Assembly: GCA_035578905.1 (NCBI GenBank)
Contig: JAQJVL010000147.1
Span: 1,530,906 to 1,594,905, forward strand
Direction of reading: 5' to 3'
DNA length: 64,000 bases
DNA from: Stictocephala bisonia
Lineage: Eukaryota > Arthropoda > Insecta > Hemiptera > Membracidae
Of the stretch, positions 22,929 to 32,472 are shown in pieces (position 1 is the first letter of the stretch; every line of letters starts with the position of its first letter). Made by a program: the position numbers and the translations under genes. Below the pieces are notes generated by a model that had not been told where the DNA came from, did not search any database, and was given only the letters and a program-made list of their open reading frames with translations.

Positions 22929-23580
22929 TTAACCCTCCGGGTGTCCATCACTTTTTCTCCAGGGTCCACCTAATTTTACGGGTTTCGCAAGGTTTTTTTT
23001 TTAATTTATAAAAAATTTAAATATTGCAATAATTTTATGAAATTTGTTTTGTTATATTTAGAAAGAGCTAAACTCTCGAGTAATAATACAAATAAGTCAG
23101 TAATACATATTTTATATTTTTTTATAATGTTTTTATGTTGTTTTTTATTTTATTTTTTTTTTTTTTACTTTTAGGCCCCCTAGAGTATATATTTTTTTTA
23201 CACTCTAAAAAAGTGAAATAGCCAAAATGTTCTAAATTTTATTGTGATTTGAAAAATATATAGGTTTATAGTATTTATTTGAAAAAATCAGATTTTTTAG
23301 AAACAATCATAAATTGTTGCTAAGCGACAAAAAACCAAAGATTCCAACACCATGCATGAAAAGATTTTTTTTTTTACATCTGGAAACTGACAAATAGCAA
23401 CTCAAAGGCATATAAAACTGTTGACAATTTCATTGGCTTTCCAATGATGTCACTTTCATACGTCTTTGGATTTTAAAGCGAAAAATAGTACTATATGAAC
23501 ATCGGCGATATTTTCGCCGATGACCCTGGAGAAACGAGATCATCGGCGATATTTTCACCGATGGACACCCGGAGGGTTAA
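22929..23580. mobile_element. piggyBac-like non-autonomous element (TTAA flanked)
   Basis: TTAA occurs at 22929-22932 and 23577-23580. The termini CCCTCCGGGTGTCCATC are perfect inverted repeats of 17 bp. Near the right end are two hairpin boxes, CATCGGCGATATTTTCGCCG and a near copy. No transposase remains in the roughly 650 bp. A single similar end (TTAACCCTCAAAGTGC) lies nearby at 22315 without a partner. Confidence 0.8.
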
Positions 23581-24198
23581 GTTATTTACAATCTACTCTG
23601 AGTGCTGACTTCACTTACTGAAATAAACAAATTGAGAAAACTTGTAAGTTAGCTTATGGCAGGATCCATACAATTACTATCTTAAATCATTTTTCTATAA
23701 GTCATTAATCTCATACCTTAAATTCGGTAAAAAATGTCCTCTTGGATTAATTTGAATAAGGATAGGAGAACAATTTATATGCACATTTTACTAAGGAATA
23801 ATTAATTATACATTGTGAAAGAAAAGTCCCAAAATAGCTTAATGATTTCCGAACTATTACAGATAAATCAATAAAACTGGTACATCATTACTACATCTAT
23901 AATCTACTTTTTTAAGTCACTAATATTTATATAGCATATCCGAGAGATGGTACATAAGGAGTCAGAATAAAATCTTAAATGAGAGTATAGGCCGAGAAGT
24001 ACATCAAATTAATTAGTGGGTCTTTAGTAGTAGAAAATAAACCCACAAATCCGGCCTCAAAAGTTTCGCTCTTTAAAAAAGTACGCTGGTTTAAAATTTT
24101 AAAAAGTTGTAATGAAGGTCCTGTTTTAAACGGTTTAATATTATTTTCTTAACTTAAGTAGGTTTGATTGCAACATTCACTGTTAGAGTGATACTTAC
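23581..24198. other. Intron downstream of the 99-bp array, nothing recognised
   Basis: Unique AT-rich sequence. Its first bases after the array (minus strand AACAGTGAATGTTGCAATCA) are the single-copy intronic end from which the array unit was apparently derived. Confidence 0.6.
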
Positions 24199-25352
24199 TC
24201 TATACTTGGTGTAGGGTAGCTGGTTGTCCACATGAACAGTAGAATGTGGACCCCAACTCTGATTACAACATTCACTGTTAAGAGTGTGACGTACTTACTC
24301 TAAATTTGGTGTAGGGTAGCTGGTTGTCCACATGAACAGTAGAATGTGCCCAACTCTGATTACAACATTCACTGTTAGAGTGTGACATACTTACTCTATA
24401 CTTAGTGTAGGGTTGTAGATGGTCCACATGAACAGTAGAATGTAGACCCCAACTCTGATTACAACATTCACTGTTAGAGTGTGACATACTTACTCTATAC
24501 TTAGTGTAGGGTTGTAGGTGGTCCACATGAACAGTAGAATGTAGACCCCAACTCTGATTACAACATTCACTGTTAGAGTGTGACATACTTACTCTATACT
24601 TGGTGTAGGGTTGCAGGTTGTGCACATGAACAGTGGAATGTGGACCCAACTCTGATTACAACATTCACTGTTAGAGTTTGACATACTTACTCTATACTTG
24701 GTGTAGGGTTGCAGGTTGTGCACATGAACAGTGGAATGTGGACCCAACTCTGATTACAACATTCACTGTTAGAGTGTGACATACTTACTCTATACTTAGT
24801 GTAGGGTTGTAGGTGGTCCACATGAACAGTAGAATGTAGACCCCAACTCTGATTACAACATTCACTGTTAGAGTGTGACATACTTACTCTATACTTAGTG
24901 TAGGGTTGCAGGTTGTCCACATGAACAGTAGAATGTGGACACCAACTCTGATTACAACATTCACTATTAGAGTGTGACATACTTACTCTATACTTGGTGT
25001 AGGGTTGCAGGTTGTCCACATGAACAGTAGAATGTGGACCCCAACTCTGATTACAACATTCACTGTTAGAGTGTGACATACGCACTCTATACTTAGTGTA
25101 GGGTCGCAGGTTGTCCACATGAACAGTGGAATGTGGACCCCAACTCTGATTACAACATTCACTGTTAGAGTGTGACATACTTACTCTATACTTAGTGTAG
25201 GGTAGCAGGTTGTCCACATAAACAGTGGAATGTGGACACCAACTCTGATTACAACATTCACTGTTAGAGGGTGACATACTTACTCTATACTTGGTGTAGG
25301 GTTGCAGGTTGTCCACATGAACAGTGGAATGTGGACCCCAACTCTGATTACG
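24199..25352 (-). repeat. 12-copy, 99-bp minisatellite built from an exon-intron boundary of sev
   Basis: Twelve head-to-tail copies are seen, the most upstream being the real exon end. Each unit holds 66 bp of FN3 coding sequence (peptide NQSWGPHSTVHVDNLQPY plus TKYR). It then has the 5' splice site AGA|GTAAGTATG and 33 bp of former intron (VSMSHSNSECC if translated). The unit is 33 codons, so reading continues through copies 12 to 7 in transcription order. Copies 6 and 5 share a one-base deletion (GGACCCAAC for GGACCCCAAC, plus strand) that breaks the frame. Copy 2 lacks three bases. The donor of copy 10 is GTGCGT instead of GTAAGT. Last-copy donor: 24198. Confidence 0.95.
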
Positions 25353-25504
25353 ACAATACTGCCAAGTATCTGCAATCTCTTCATAGCGCCACTGGACAAG
25401 ATAGCTGATGTTGGCAAACCTTGGACCATCCCATTCTAGACTAAGAGAAGTTGCAGTCAGGGAATCTGCCACTAGTGCTGGAGGCGGCAGTGTGCCTATC
25501 AGCT
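25284..25504 (-). CDS. sev: sevenless/ROS1 exon: first FN3 domain; 3' end duplicated in tandem
   Basis: This is a 221-nt exon (residues 74-147), phase 1 in and phase 0 out. The acceptor is GTGTGTAG. The peptide includes ELIGTLPPPALVADSLTATS, then SLEWDGPRFANISYLVQWRY and the ending LQPYTKYR. Trp98, Tyr108, Trp112 and the L-x-P-Y-T-x-Y element are standard FN3 core positions; YLVQWRYEE closely resembles the first FN3 domain of ROS1/Sevenless. The end assigned here is the first donor, AGA|GTAAGTATG. The last 66 nt (residues 126-147) plus 33 nt of intron are repeated eleven more times downstream, so later donors could lengthen the exon. N126-Q-S is a possible glycosylation site. Confidence 0.92.
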
Positions 25505-26608
25505 CTACACACAATTCAAGATGTATAAATTAAAATTATTGATATAATAACCATACTACAAGTATTTAACATGTCAATACTTTATATTTTACTGTATTAA
25601 CTTTTATATGATAGTTTTTATTTTTTTCTTGTGTTCTTAATTGTCTCTAAGTCAAGTGTATGAAACTTTATTTAAAGTTAAATTAAAAATTATTACAGCA
25701 ATTTTACAGGAGTAAAGACATATTAGGATTACCAAATTTACGTATGCATAGTTTAATACAAAGTTCAGAATTTTACTTTTACTTTCTAGCCATACACTAG
25801 ACATTATTATAGATAATTTTAACAATAGCTTAAAATATGCATAATTATTGCTATGGAATACTGTAATACTATTTTTATTTTTTTTATTTTTTAACTGTTA
25901 GTTCAAAACCTCACTTTAATTAGTAATTGAGAAGTACAGCAGTTTAATTTTTAATTTATGTACTTTGTGTGGTATAGGATAAAATTACTTGAACAAATCA
26001 TTTATACAACATTTTCTGTTTAATGTATTGCAATTAAAAAAAGACCATGCAAAATCAATATAAATGTTGTTGGAGGATAAATATTTTAAGATTGCTAACG
26101 TCTTTTTTTCATTAATAATTTACAGTATTAATCAACAACATGGCCTTTTTGAGTTGATATTTCATATTTTATTTGTCATTTGTTATAGATGACAATATGA
26201 AATGAATGCAACAAATAACAAGATTTAATTTTGATAATACATAAGCTGTTATTATATTATTATGTACAATGTTTGTTTTTTAATAACAGATATATAAGGA
26301 CCAGTGGTAATGGCCCTCCTACCCACCCATACACTTACAGTGGTGATATTTTATAATAACAAATTTAGTAATAAATTAAACTTAGAAAAAAAATTAGATC
26401 TATCAAATTGTTACTTGACGATAGTAATGTTAAAAAAATAATACATACATACTTTTTATGTTAATTGAAAGTGTCTACAATAATTTCTAGATAATTATAA
26501 TAATGACTTCAATAATCCCACAAGAGGTAATCTGATTAAAAATTTGCTGCTAGCTTTAATGTTCTGCTTATTTTCTTCATAGGCAAATTTAAATAGAAAA
26601 TAATTTAC
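25505..26608. other. Intron (1.1 kb), nothing recognised
   Basis: A phase-1 intron, AT-rich, with no supported element. Confidence 0.65.
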
Positions 26609-26699
26609 CTTTAAGTTCATGAAAATATCTGTTGACAGCATCATTACAACCCATGACACAATACAATTCTCGTAAGGGTAGAAGTTCTTGAGTTCCATT
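26609..26699 (-). CDS. sev: sevenless/ROS1 exon: Cys-rich N-terminal region
   Basis: This is a 91-nt exon (residues 44-73), phase 0 in and phase 1 out. The acceptor is CAATTTCAG and the donor CTTAAAG|GTAAATT. In the correct frame it reads NGTQELLPLRELYCVMGC and then NDAVNRYFHELK. The longer ORF visible over this segment is in a different frame and is an artefact. The C-x-x-x-C pair (57 and 61) continues a cysteine pattern that precedes the first FN3 domain in ROS1/Sevenless. N44-G-T is a possible glycosylation site. The leftover G joins AG of the next exon to make Glu74, giving HELKELIGTLPPP. Confidence 0.88.
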
Positions 26700-27076
26700 C
26701 TGAAATTGTAAATTTATCAATATATCAGAAATTATTTAACAGCCTACTGTTAAATTACGGCCAGATATGGCAATATGACATTTACATTCTGTCATTAAAT
26801 ATACATACAATTAATTATAGTCAATTAAACAAGCAATAGTATTAATAACTGTAGACAAATGTCACCAAAAATTATTATGGTTTTATGTGAAATTTCTTTT
26901 AATGAATGAAGAAGTGATCCATTAGTCTATATTTGTATACAATTAACTATTTTAATAAATGTGTGTGTAATTTGAGGCTGTAAATACTGAGCAATCAGAA
27001 AATTTACCATATAAAATGACTTTTTAGTTACTGTGCACATTTCCCAAAAATTCCAAAATGACAATAAGGTACTTAC

Positions 27077-27136
27077 ACAGACCACCTGGCAGCTGGTCTC
27101 GAGTGCGTGCTGCCATGACTCGCAGCCCCTGGTACA
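27077..27136 (-). CDS. sev: sevenless/ROS1 exon: Cys-rich N-terminal region
   Basis: This is a 60-nt exon of exactly 20 codons (residues 24-43) with phase-0 introns on both sides. The acceptor is TTTCTGTGTTGCAG, with a good pyrimidine tract, and the donor GTCTGT|GTAAGTACC is near consensus. It encodes CTRGCESWQHAL and then ETSCQVVC: four cysteines with C-x-x-x-C spacing at both ends and an aromatic residue after the first pair. This matches the disulfide-rich segment before the first FN3 domain of ROS1/Sevenless proteins. The next intron is only 377 bp, the shortest in the gene here, while the upstream intron would be about 22 kb. Confidence 0.85.
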
Positions 27137-27199
27137 CTGCAACACAGAAACACAGGCGTGTTACACGGGTTGCCGGCCACAACTTGCAGGAGCTTTGGA

Positions 27200-28240
27200 C
27201 TCGCACAATTATGTAAACGCCAGTTTTAGGTTGTTTATAAGAAAAGTAAGATGCCTATGAAAAATCCAATAACACCATTGTTTCCTTCTTTAATTTTACG
27301 TTATGATATATGCACTTTTATTACAAGTTTTAATCATTGTTATGTTTTGTTAGTTAGAAAGAAAAAGTACCGACATTTTAACTAGTTTTCATTGTTAATA
27401 AACGTTACACTTTTATTACTCAAAAAGGTTAATGTATCCCATTTATATGTTAGTATGTGATTGACAGAAATATTTTCTATAAGTTTTATAAATGTTAGAA
27501 TTTTAACTTTTCAAGAAAACATTTCTGATAAATTTCCTAAAACAACGCTTTTTTGACTTCTAGAGGTCGTAAAATTAATTATTTAGTCACATTGTAATCT
27601 TTATGAAATATGTAGTTACGATATATTTTTAATGCGTAAGTAAATGCTGTGATTTTAAATTGATCTAAATAAATTTAAGTTGATACATTTAAAGTGATTT
27701 TAAATTGATTTAAATCAATTTAAGTAGATAAATTTCAAGTTATTTTAAATTAATTTAAATCAATTTCAGTTGATACATTTCAAGTGTTTATAAATTGATT
27801 TAAATCAACTTAAAATCACTTACGCATATAAAGGTAATGCACCGTAACTGTTCGTACATTTCATAAGGATCGTAACGCGACCAAGTAATTAATTTTGTAA
27901 CCAAGCTAAGAAAACGTTTACAGAAAATTGATACACTTTTTTTCTTGAAAAGTTAAAATACTGAAATTTGTTAAACTTATAGAAAACATTCCTGTCAACC
28001 GCATGTTAAAATATAAATACGATTCGTTAATGGTTTTTTTATTAATAAAAGTGTAAAGTTAATGGACAGTGAAAACTAGTTAAAATTCCTGTACTTTTTC
28101 CATATACGAGGATAACAATTTATTTAAATTAACGTAACATTAAACGAGGAAAACATAGTGATTGGATTTTTCATAAGCCTTTTAGATTCTTAGTAAACCG
28201 CCATTAAACTCGGGTACACAATTTCTGCGCAGACATTAAA
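27200..28240. mobile_element. Long foldback element, copy A
   Basis: Two arms of about 450 bp, inverted, share blocks such as TTCTAGAGGTCGTAAAATTA/its complement, CCTATGAAAAATCCAAT and ACACTTTTATTA. The right terminus is ACACAATTTCTGCGCAG. The centre (27650-27835) consists of about three AT-rich units of about 60 bp built on TTTAAATTGATTTAAATCAA. No coding capacity. Related copies are at 36255 and 40440. Confidence 0.75.
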
Positions 28241-28747
28241 GGTAATATTTTTAAGTAAAGAGCAATTAATTATATAAATACTAATACAATTAAATCTTTG
28301 TAGTACCTTACTCTAGTTTTATTATCAGCTAAGAACTTTTTGACATCTCATATTGGAAAACGTATTCAAGCAAGGTATCCGTTGACTGATTGACGTTCAC
28401 AAATATTAAGCAGTAGAAAAATAAAACTAATTTTCTGGATTATTTCGGTTACATATTATTTTTTTTAAATAAACGGATTAATATGTATCCAGAATAATAA
28501 TTCTATGTTGAGATATTCCCAAGAATTGTTGGTTTTATTAAATTAACAAAGTTTTATTGAAGATTAGGTAAAATTCTGCATGTACATAACATGTGTAGAA
28601 CATTTTTATATATCACGTATTAAAACTTGTTTACGTTTAGATTAGTGTTTCTGTTCCCATGTGACACTTCAAGCTCGTAAAACATAAAAAAACTACGCTT
28701 TATTCTTGATGCAAAATTAAAAAAATTAATAAATCAATTTTGTATAT

Positions 28748-28758
<11 letters not shown>
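28241..28758. other. Intron, nothing recognised
   Basis: AT-rich sequence before the microsatellite at 28759. Confidence 0.6.

Positions 28759-28806
<48 letters not shown>
28759..28806. repeat. (CA)n(TA)n microsatellite
   Basis: About six CA units followed by about twenty-two TA units, next to the 3' side of the Penelope-like element. Confidence 0.95.
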
Positions 28807-28809
<3 letters not shown>

Positions 28810-28839
28810 ATATCATTGAACGGATGATAAAACATGAAA

Positions 28840-30660
28840 AACGAGGATCTAAATAGTAAGTCATTTTTTAGTAAAATTCCACAAATTTAATTTTCATTAG
28901 AGCGCTTTCGCCGGATAAGGCATCTTCAGTTGTAAATACAGTATAAATAGAAAACATATTTGAATAAAAATAACAAAAAAAATCACATGTAAAACATTAA
29001 ATACTAGTTAAATTAAATTTAAGTGGCTAAGTTTGATAAGAATTATCCTGAAATATGGTTTAGTTTTCAATTTTCGATGAGATTTCATCTTTAATTTAAG
29101 GTAAAAATATATTACTACAATTTGGAAACGGTTTGGAAATACATTCATCTTTCATAACTGCCATACATGCACTTTCAATTTGGTTTCTTTTGGTCCATAA
29201 GGGTTCTTTTAAAATTACACTTGTAAAATTCAAATTTATATCATGTTTTTCATTATTCATGTTCAACTAACTTTGATTTTTCTATATTTTCTTTTTTATA
29301 ATTGTAAATGTGTTCATTTACTCTTTTTGAAATTGGCCTTGAAGTTTGACCTATATAAGTTTTATTGCAATGACAATCAATTTATATATTACATTTTTTT
29401 GTTTCTTGTTGTTTATTTTTCGGTTTTAAATTTTCGGTTAAATGTTCGGTTAAAAGGTTTCGGTTAAATGGCTTCTTAGATTGTTGGACGAATTAAATAC
29501 AGTTTGGATGTTAAATTTTGAATTAACTTTACGAATTTTTCAGATATTCCTTTTACATATTATGTACAATTGTGCACTGGACTAGACATGAAATCGTGGA
29601 CTTTAAATTAATTGCATGTCTTCTTTCATTGAACATGCACAGTGTAATTGGGTAAATAACCTGTATTGTGCATGTAAAATAAATAAATAAATAAATAAAT
29701 AAATATGGAATCGTAACTGTTGTTAGAGCTTTCTGTTGTTCACAATTTTTATTTATAGTGGAGCTTTTCTTTTTCTTTTTGCTTTTCAATAATTCCTCTA
29801 GGATAATCATTTTTAATCAACAGATCTATAGTATCTTTTTCTTCAAGTATTTTGTCTTTCTTATCTGTGAATAACGTATTAATCCTTTTAAATAAACTTA
29901 GTACAAGACCAATTTTAACACGTTGAGGATGGTTTGAATTATAATTTAGATACTGTTCACTGAAAGTTTTATTTGTGAAAAAGAGAAGTCTTAATTTTGT
30001 TTTCATTTGTCATAGTAATTAAAATGTCCAGAAAAGGAATTTCTCCATTAACTTTATTTTCAGTAGTGAATTTTATTGTCAGCCTATTTTATTTATATAT
30101 GTTAAAAATTCATTCTGTATGTTCAATTTTTCTTCCCAAACACAAAACATATCATCAATATGCCTTAACCAAATTTTAGGTTTCGTATTTTTCCAATCTC
30201 AAAAACAATGTTTTTAAAGTGATCCATAAAAATATTACTAATTATAGGACTAAGTACACCACCCATAGGTAGACCTGAAACTTGATTAAAAATTTTGTTT
30301 CTATTTGAAAATAATTATGACTTACACATACAGTGAGTAGTTCCATAATGCAATTGACAGAGAGGTTTGTTCATGTTTTAAGACTATTGTCATTTTTTAG
30401 GAGGGTTTTAATCAAATTTAAAGCTTCAGATACATTTGTAAATAGACTATTGACGTCATAACTAACCATAATGTCACTGGATGTAACAGTAACTTCTTTG
30501 ATTTTGGTAATAAAATCTTCAGAGTTTTTAATGTAAGATTGAGCTTGTCCAAAAAACGGATTTATGATTGGTAACAAATATTTAGACAACTTGTACGATG
30601 AAGAACCTATGGAACTAACTATTAATCCATTTTTATCCCTTCGCTATCAATGTACGTTAG
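28840..30660 (-). pseudogene. Penelope-like retroelement (RT plus GIY-YIG), decayed
   Basis: Read on the minus strand, the fragments come in Penelope order. First is SSIGSSSYKLSKYLLPIINP, then VSYDVNSLFTNVSEALNL (RT motif A, about 30470-30400). GLPMGGVLSP-type sequence follows at 30281-30219. FTNKTFSEQYLNYNSNHPQR lies at about 29970-29910. A GIY-YIG endonuclease piece, KTYIGQTSRPISKRVNEHI, lies at about 29375-29310. The 3' part at 28900 resembles the conserved tail with GAAAGCGCTCTAATG. Multiple stops and frameshifts, and a missing N-terminus, show it is inactive. Confidence 0.85.
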
Positions 30661-31204
30661 GCCTTCGACCATAAACTTTCCGGGTTGAAACCCCACGAGC
30701 TTGAGGAAATTAGAAAAATCTTCAAAAAGGAGTGTAAAGGTTTACTAAACATTATTTTTATCAGTAACGAACTCTAAAGTGTTATATAATTTCTTAATCT
30801 GGAAGAGACAAATAATTCCAAAATAATATTTTTTAAATATCCATTTTTGCTCATTTTTCGCGACTGGCTCCCCTAAAAGTATGGATATGCCTTATATTTT
30901 ACAATTCATAATCATAAATTGTTCTTTATTACAGAAAAACAAGTCTAAATTGTTAAATGAAAGAGAGGACTAAATAGTCCTAAATTCACCACGTAAATAA
31001 AGATTACTTTAATTTCATTTCAAACAGGTCACATTTTGGCTAGTCAAGAATGAGCTGAATGTTGTTTGAAGAGATAAACTATTTTTAAATTACCATTTTA
31101 TCGTACTAAATTAGTATTTGATTTCTTGAATGCATTCTTAACCAAACAACAATGTAATACATTAATAAATACAAACATCTGTTTAATTAATAAACACAAA
31201 CATA
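30661..31204. other. Intron, nothing recognised
   Basis: AT-rich sequence between the Penelope-like element and the dispersed repeat at 31205. Confidence 0.55.
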
Positions 31205-31860
31205 AATGTAACCCAGCTACTTGGGGACAAAGTGTTTGGGAGATTTTAGGCGATAGTTTCCATGCTCGGTCCTCTTGATACCGACACGACGTCCGCTCAA
31301 TAGTTGCCATCGACGTGGACACTACTAGAAGTCTGGAGTGTCCATGATGGATGGTAGTCAAGGTTCAGATGTTGTGTAGGGAAAGAGAAGCTGACAGTTA
31401 GCTGAAAATCAGACCAACACTAAGTGGTTCGGATTCCACGTAAAGCTGTAGGTACCATAGTTGCCCTGGCTATTGGGCTATTAATAAATAGTCCTTTCTG
31501 AGCTAAGTCGAACTCAGATATGACAATGACTACACTCGTTCATCTACAGTCATCACACTCATTCACCTCTCATATCCTCCCATATCTCTACGATCGCCGT
31601 CTTAGAAATTAATAATGAATTTACCATTGTATCTGAAGTATTTTTTCTGTGTTCCCATTTTGTAGACGTTCGTAATGTTTCTGATGATAAAAATATTTTT
31701 AAGTGCGATAACTATTAGTGAAAATTGACAATAGAATAGTGTTTATAGTTTTTTAATACAATGACTACACTCATTCATCTGCACTCGTCATCTACACTCA
31801 TTCGCTCCTCATACTCGCCCATATTTCTACGATCGGCATTTTACAAATGAATAATGAATT
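31205..31860. repeat. Dispersed repeat shared with 54290-54570
   Basis: Blocks such as CATCGACGTGGACACTACTA and GTCCGCTCAATxGTTGCC (31285-31350) and CATATCT(C/T)xACGATCG(C/G)CGT (31585) recur in the same order near 54380-54545. The downstream block is present twice here (about 31540-31620 and 31760-31860). Minus-strand reading gives fragments like SSVHVDG, but no known domain was recognised. Confidence 0.6.
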
Positions 31861-31904
31861 ATGAATAATTCATAAATCGGTAAAGTAAATGCTGTCAGCT
31901 GTAT

Positions 31905-32090
31905 TCGTTCACTCCGTAACGACTGGCCGTTCATTTCAACGCCCAGATATCTAAACATTAAAGGGTTATCTTTCCCTGATATTTGAAAAAAAAAACTTAT
32001 TTCTATTGCGTAACATTCCACTCCAACACATTTTCTCGTAGCATCTGCTAACTGCTTGGCAGAACCATGATGTGATAGTGAACGCAGCAC
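31905..32090 (-). pseudogene. Possible LINE reverse-transcriptase fragment
   Basis: An 87-codon minus-strand frame contains AKQLADATRKCVGVECYAIE and later MFRYLGVEMNGQSLRSE. The A-x-x-x-K-C ... FRYLG spacing resembles the RT thumb entry of many LINEs, but no other RT motif was found. Confidence 0.4.
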
Positions 32091-32402
32091 GCTGCCCTCT
32101 CCTGTGCACAGCTGCTGTCATCGACTGTCCTCGGTTGGTGGTGATAAGGTCTCTATATAACCTTTCACTTTATAACCAATCAACTGTGAACTCTTACTTA
32201 ACGGCGGAGGGTCAATTTGATTTCGAAAATAGTTATGTATCAAAGGTTCTTTCCAAATGAGTGAAATCTATTTCCCTGTACTTCGTGGTTGTGTATCTTT
32301 GATTATATTGTATAGTACTTTGAAAAATATCAAGTTGTTTTCAAATAAGAAAACACGCCCAGATTACCAACCTGTGAAGCTTCGGAAAGTTACTTGGCTG
32401 TA

Positions 32403-32405
<3 letters not shown>

Positions 32406-32466
<61 letters not shown>
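32406..32466. repeat. (TA)n microsatellite
   Basis: About 30 TA units, followed by AAAACAC as in the array at 2891. Confidence 0.95.

Positions 32467-32472
<6 letters not shown>

Noticed and set aside
24199..25352. CRISPR-like array
   Set aside because: No unique spacers; the whole 99-bp unit is repeated, and the sequence is an animal gene segment.
24687..25514. 275-codon minus-strand ORF taken as one gene or a repeat protein
   Set aside because: Only its first 74 codons are the FN3 exon. The rest is read-through of the 99-bp array across strong donor sites; its frame breaks in copy 6.
26495..26698. 67-codon ORF MELKNFYPYENC...
   Set aside because: It overlaps the real exon (26699-26609) in another frame. 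The frame giving YCVMGC fits the neighbouring exons and splice phases.
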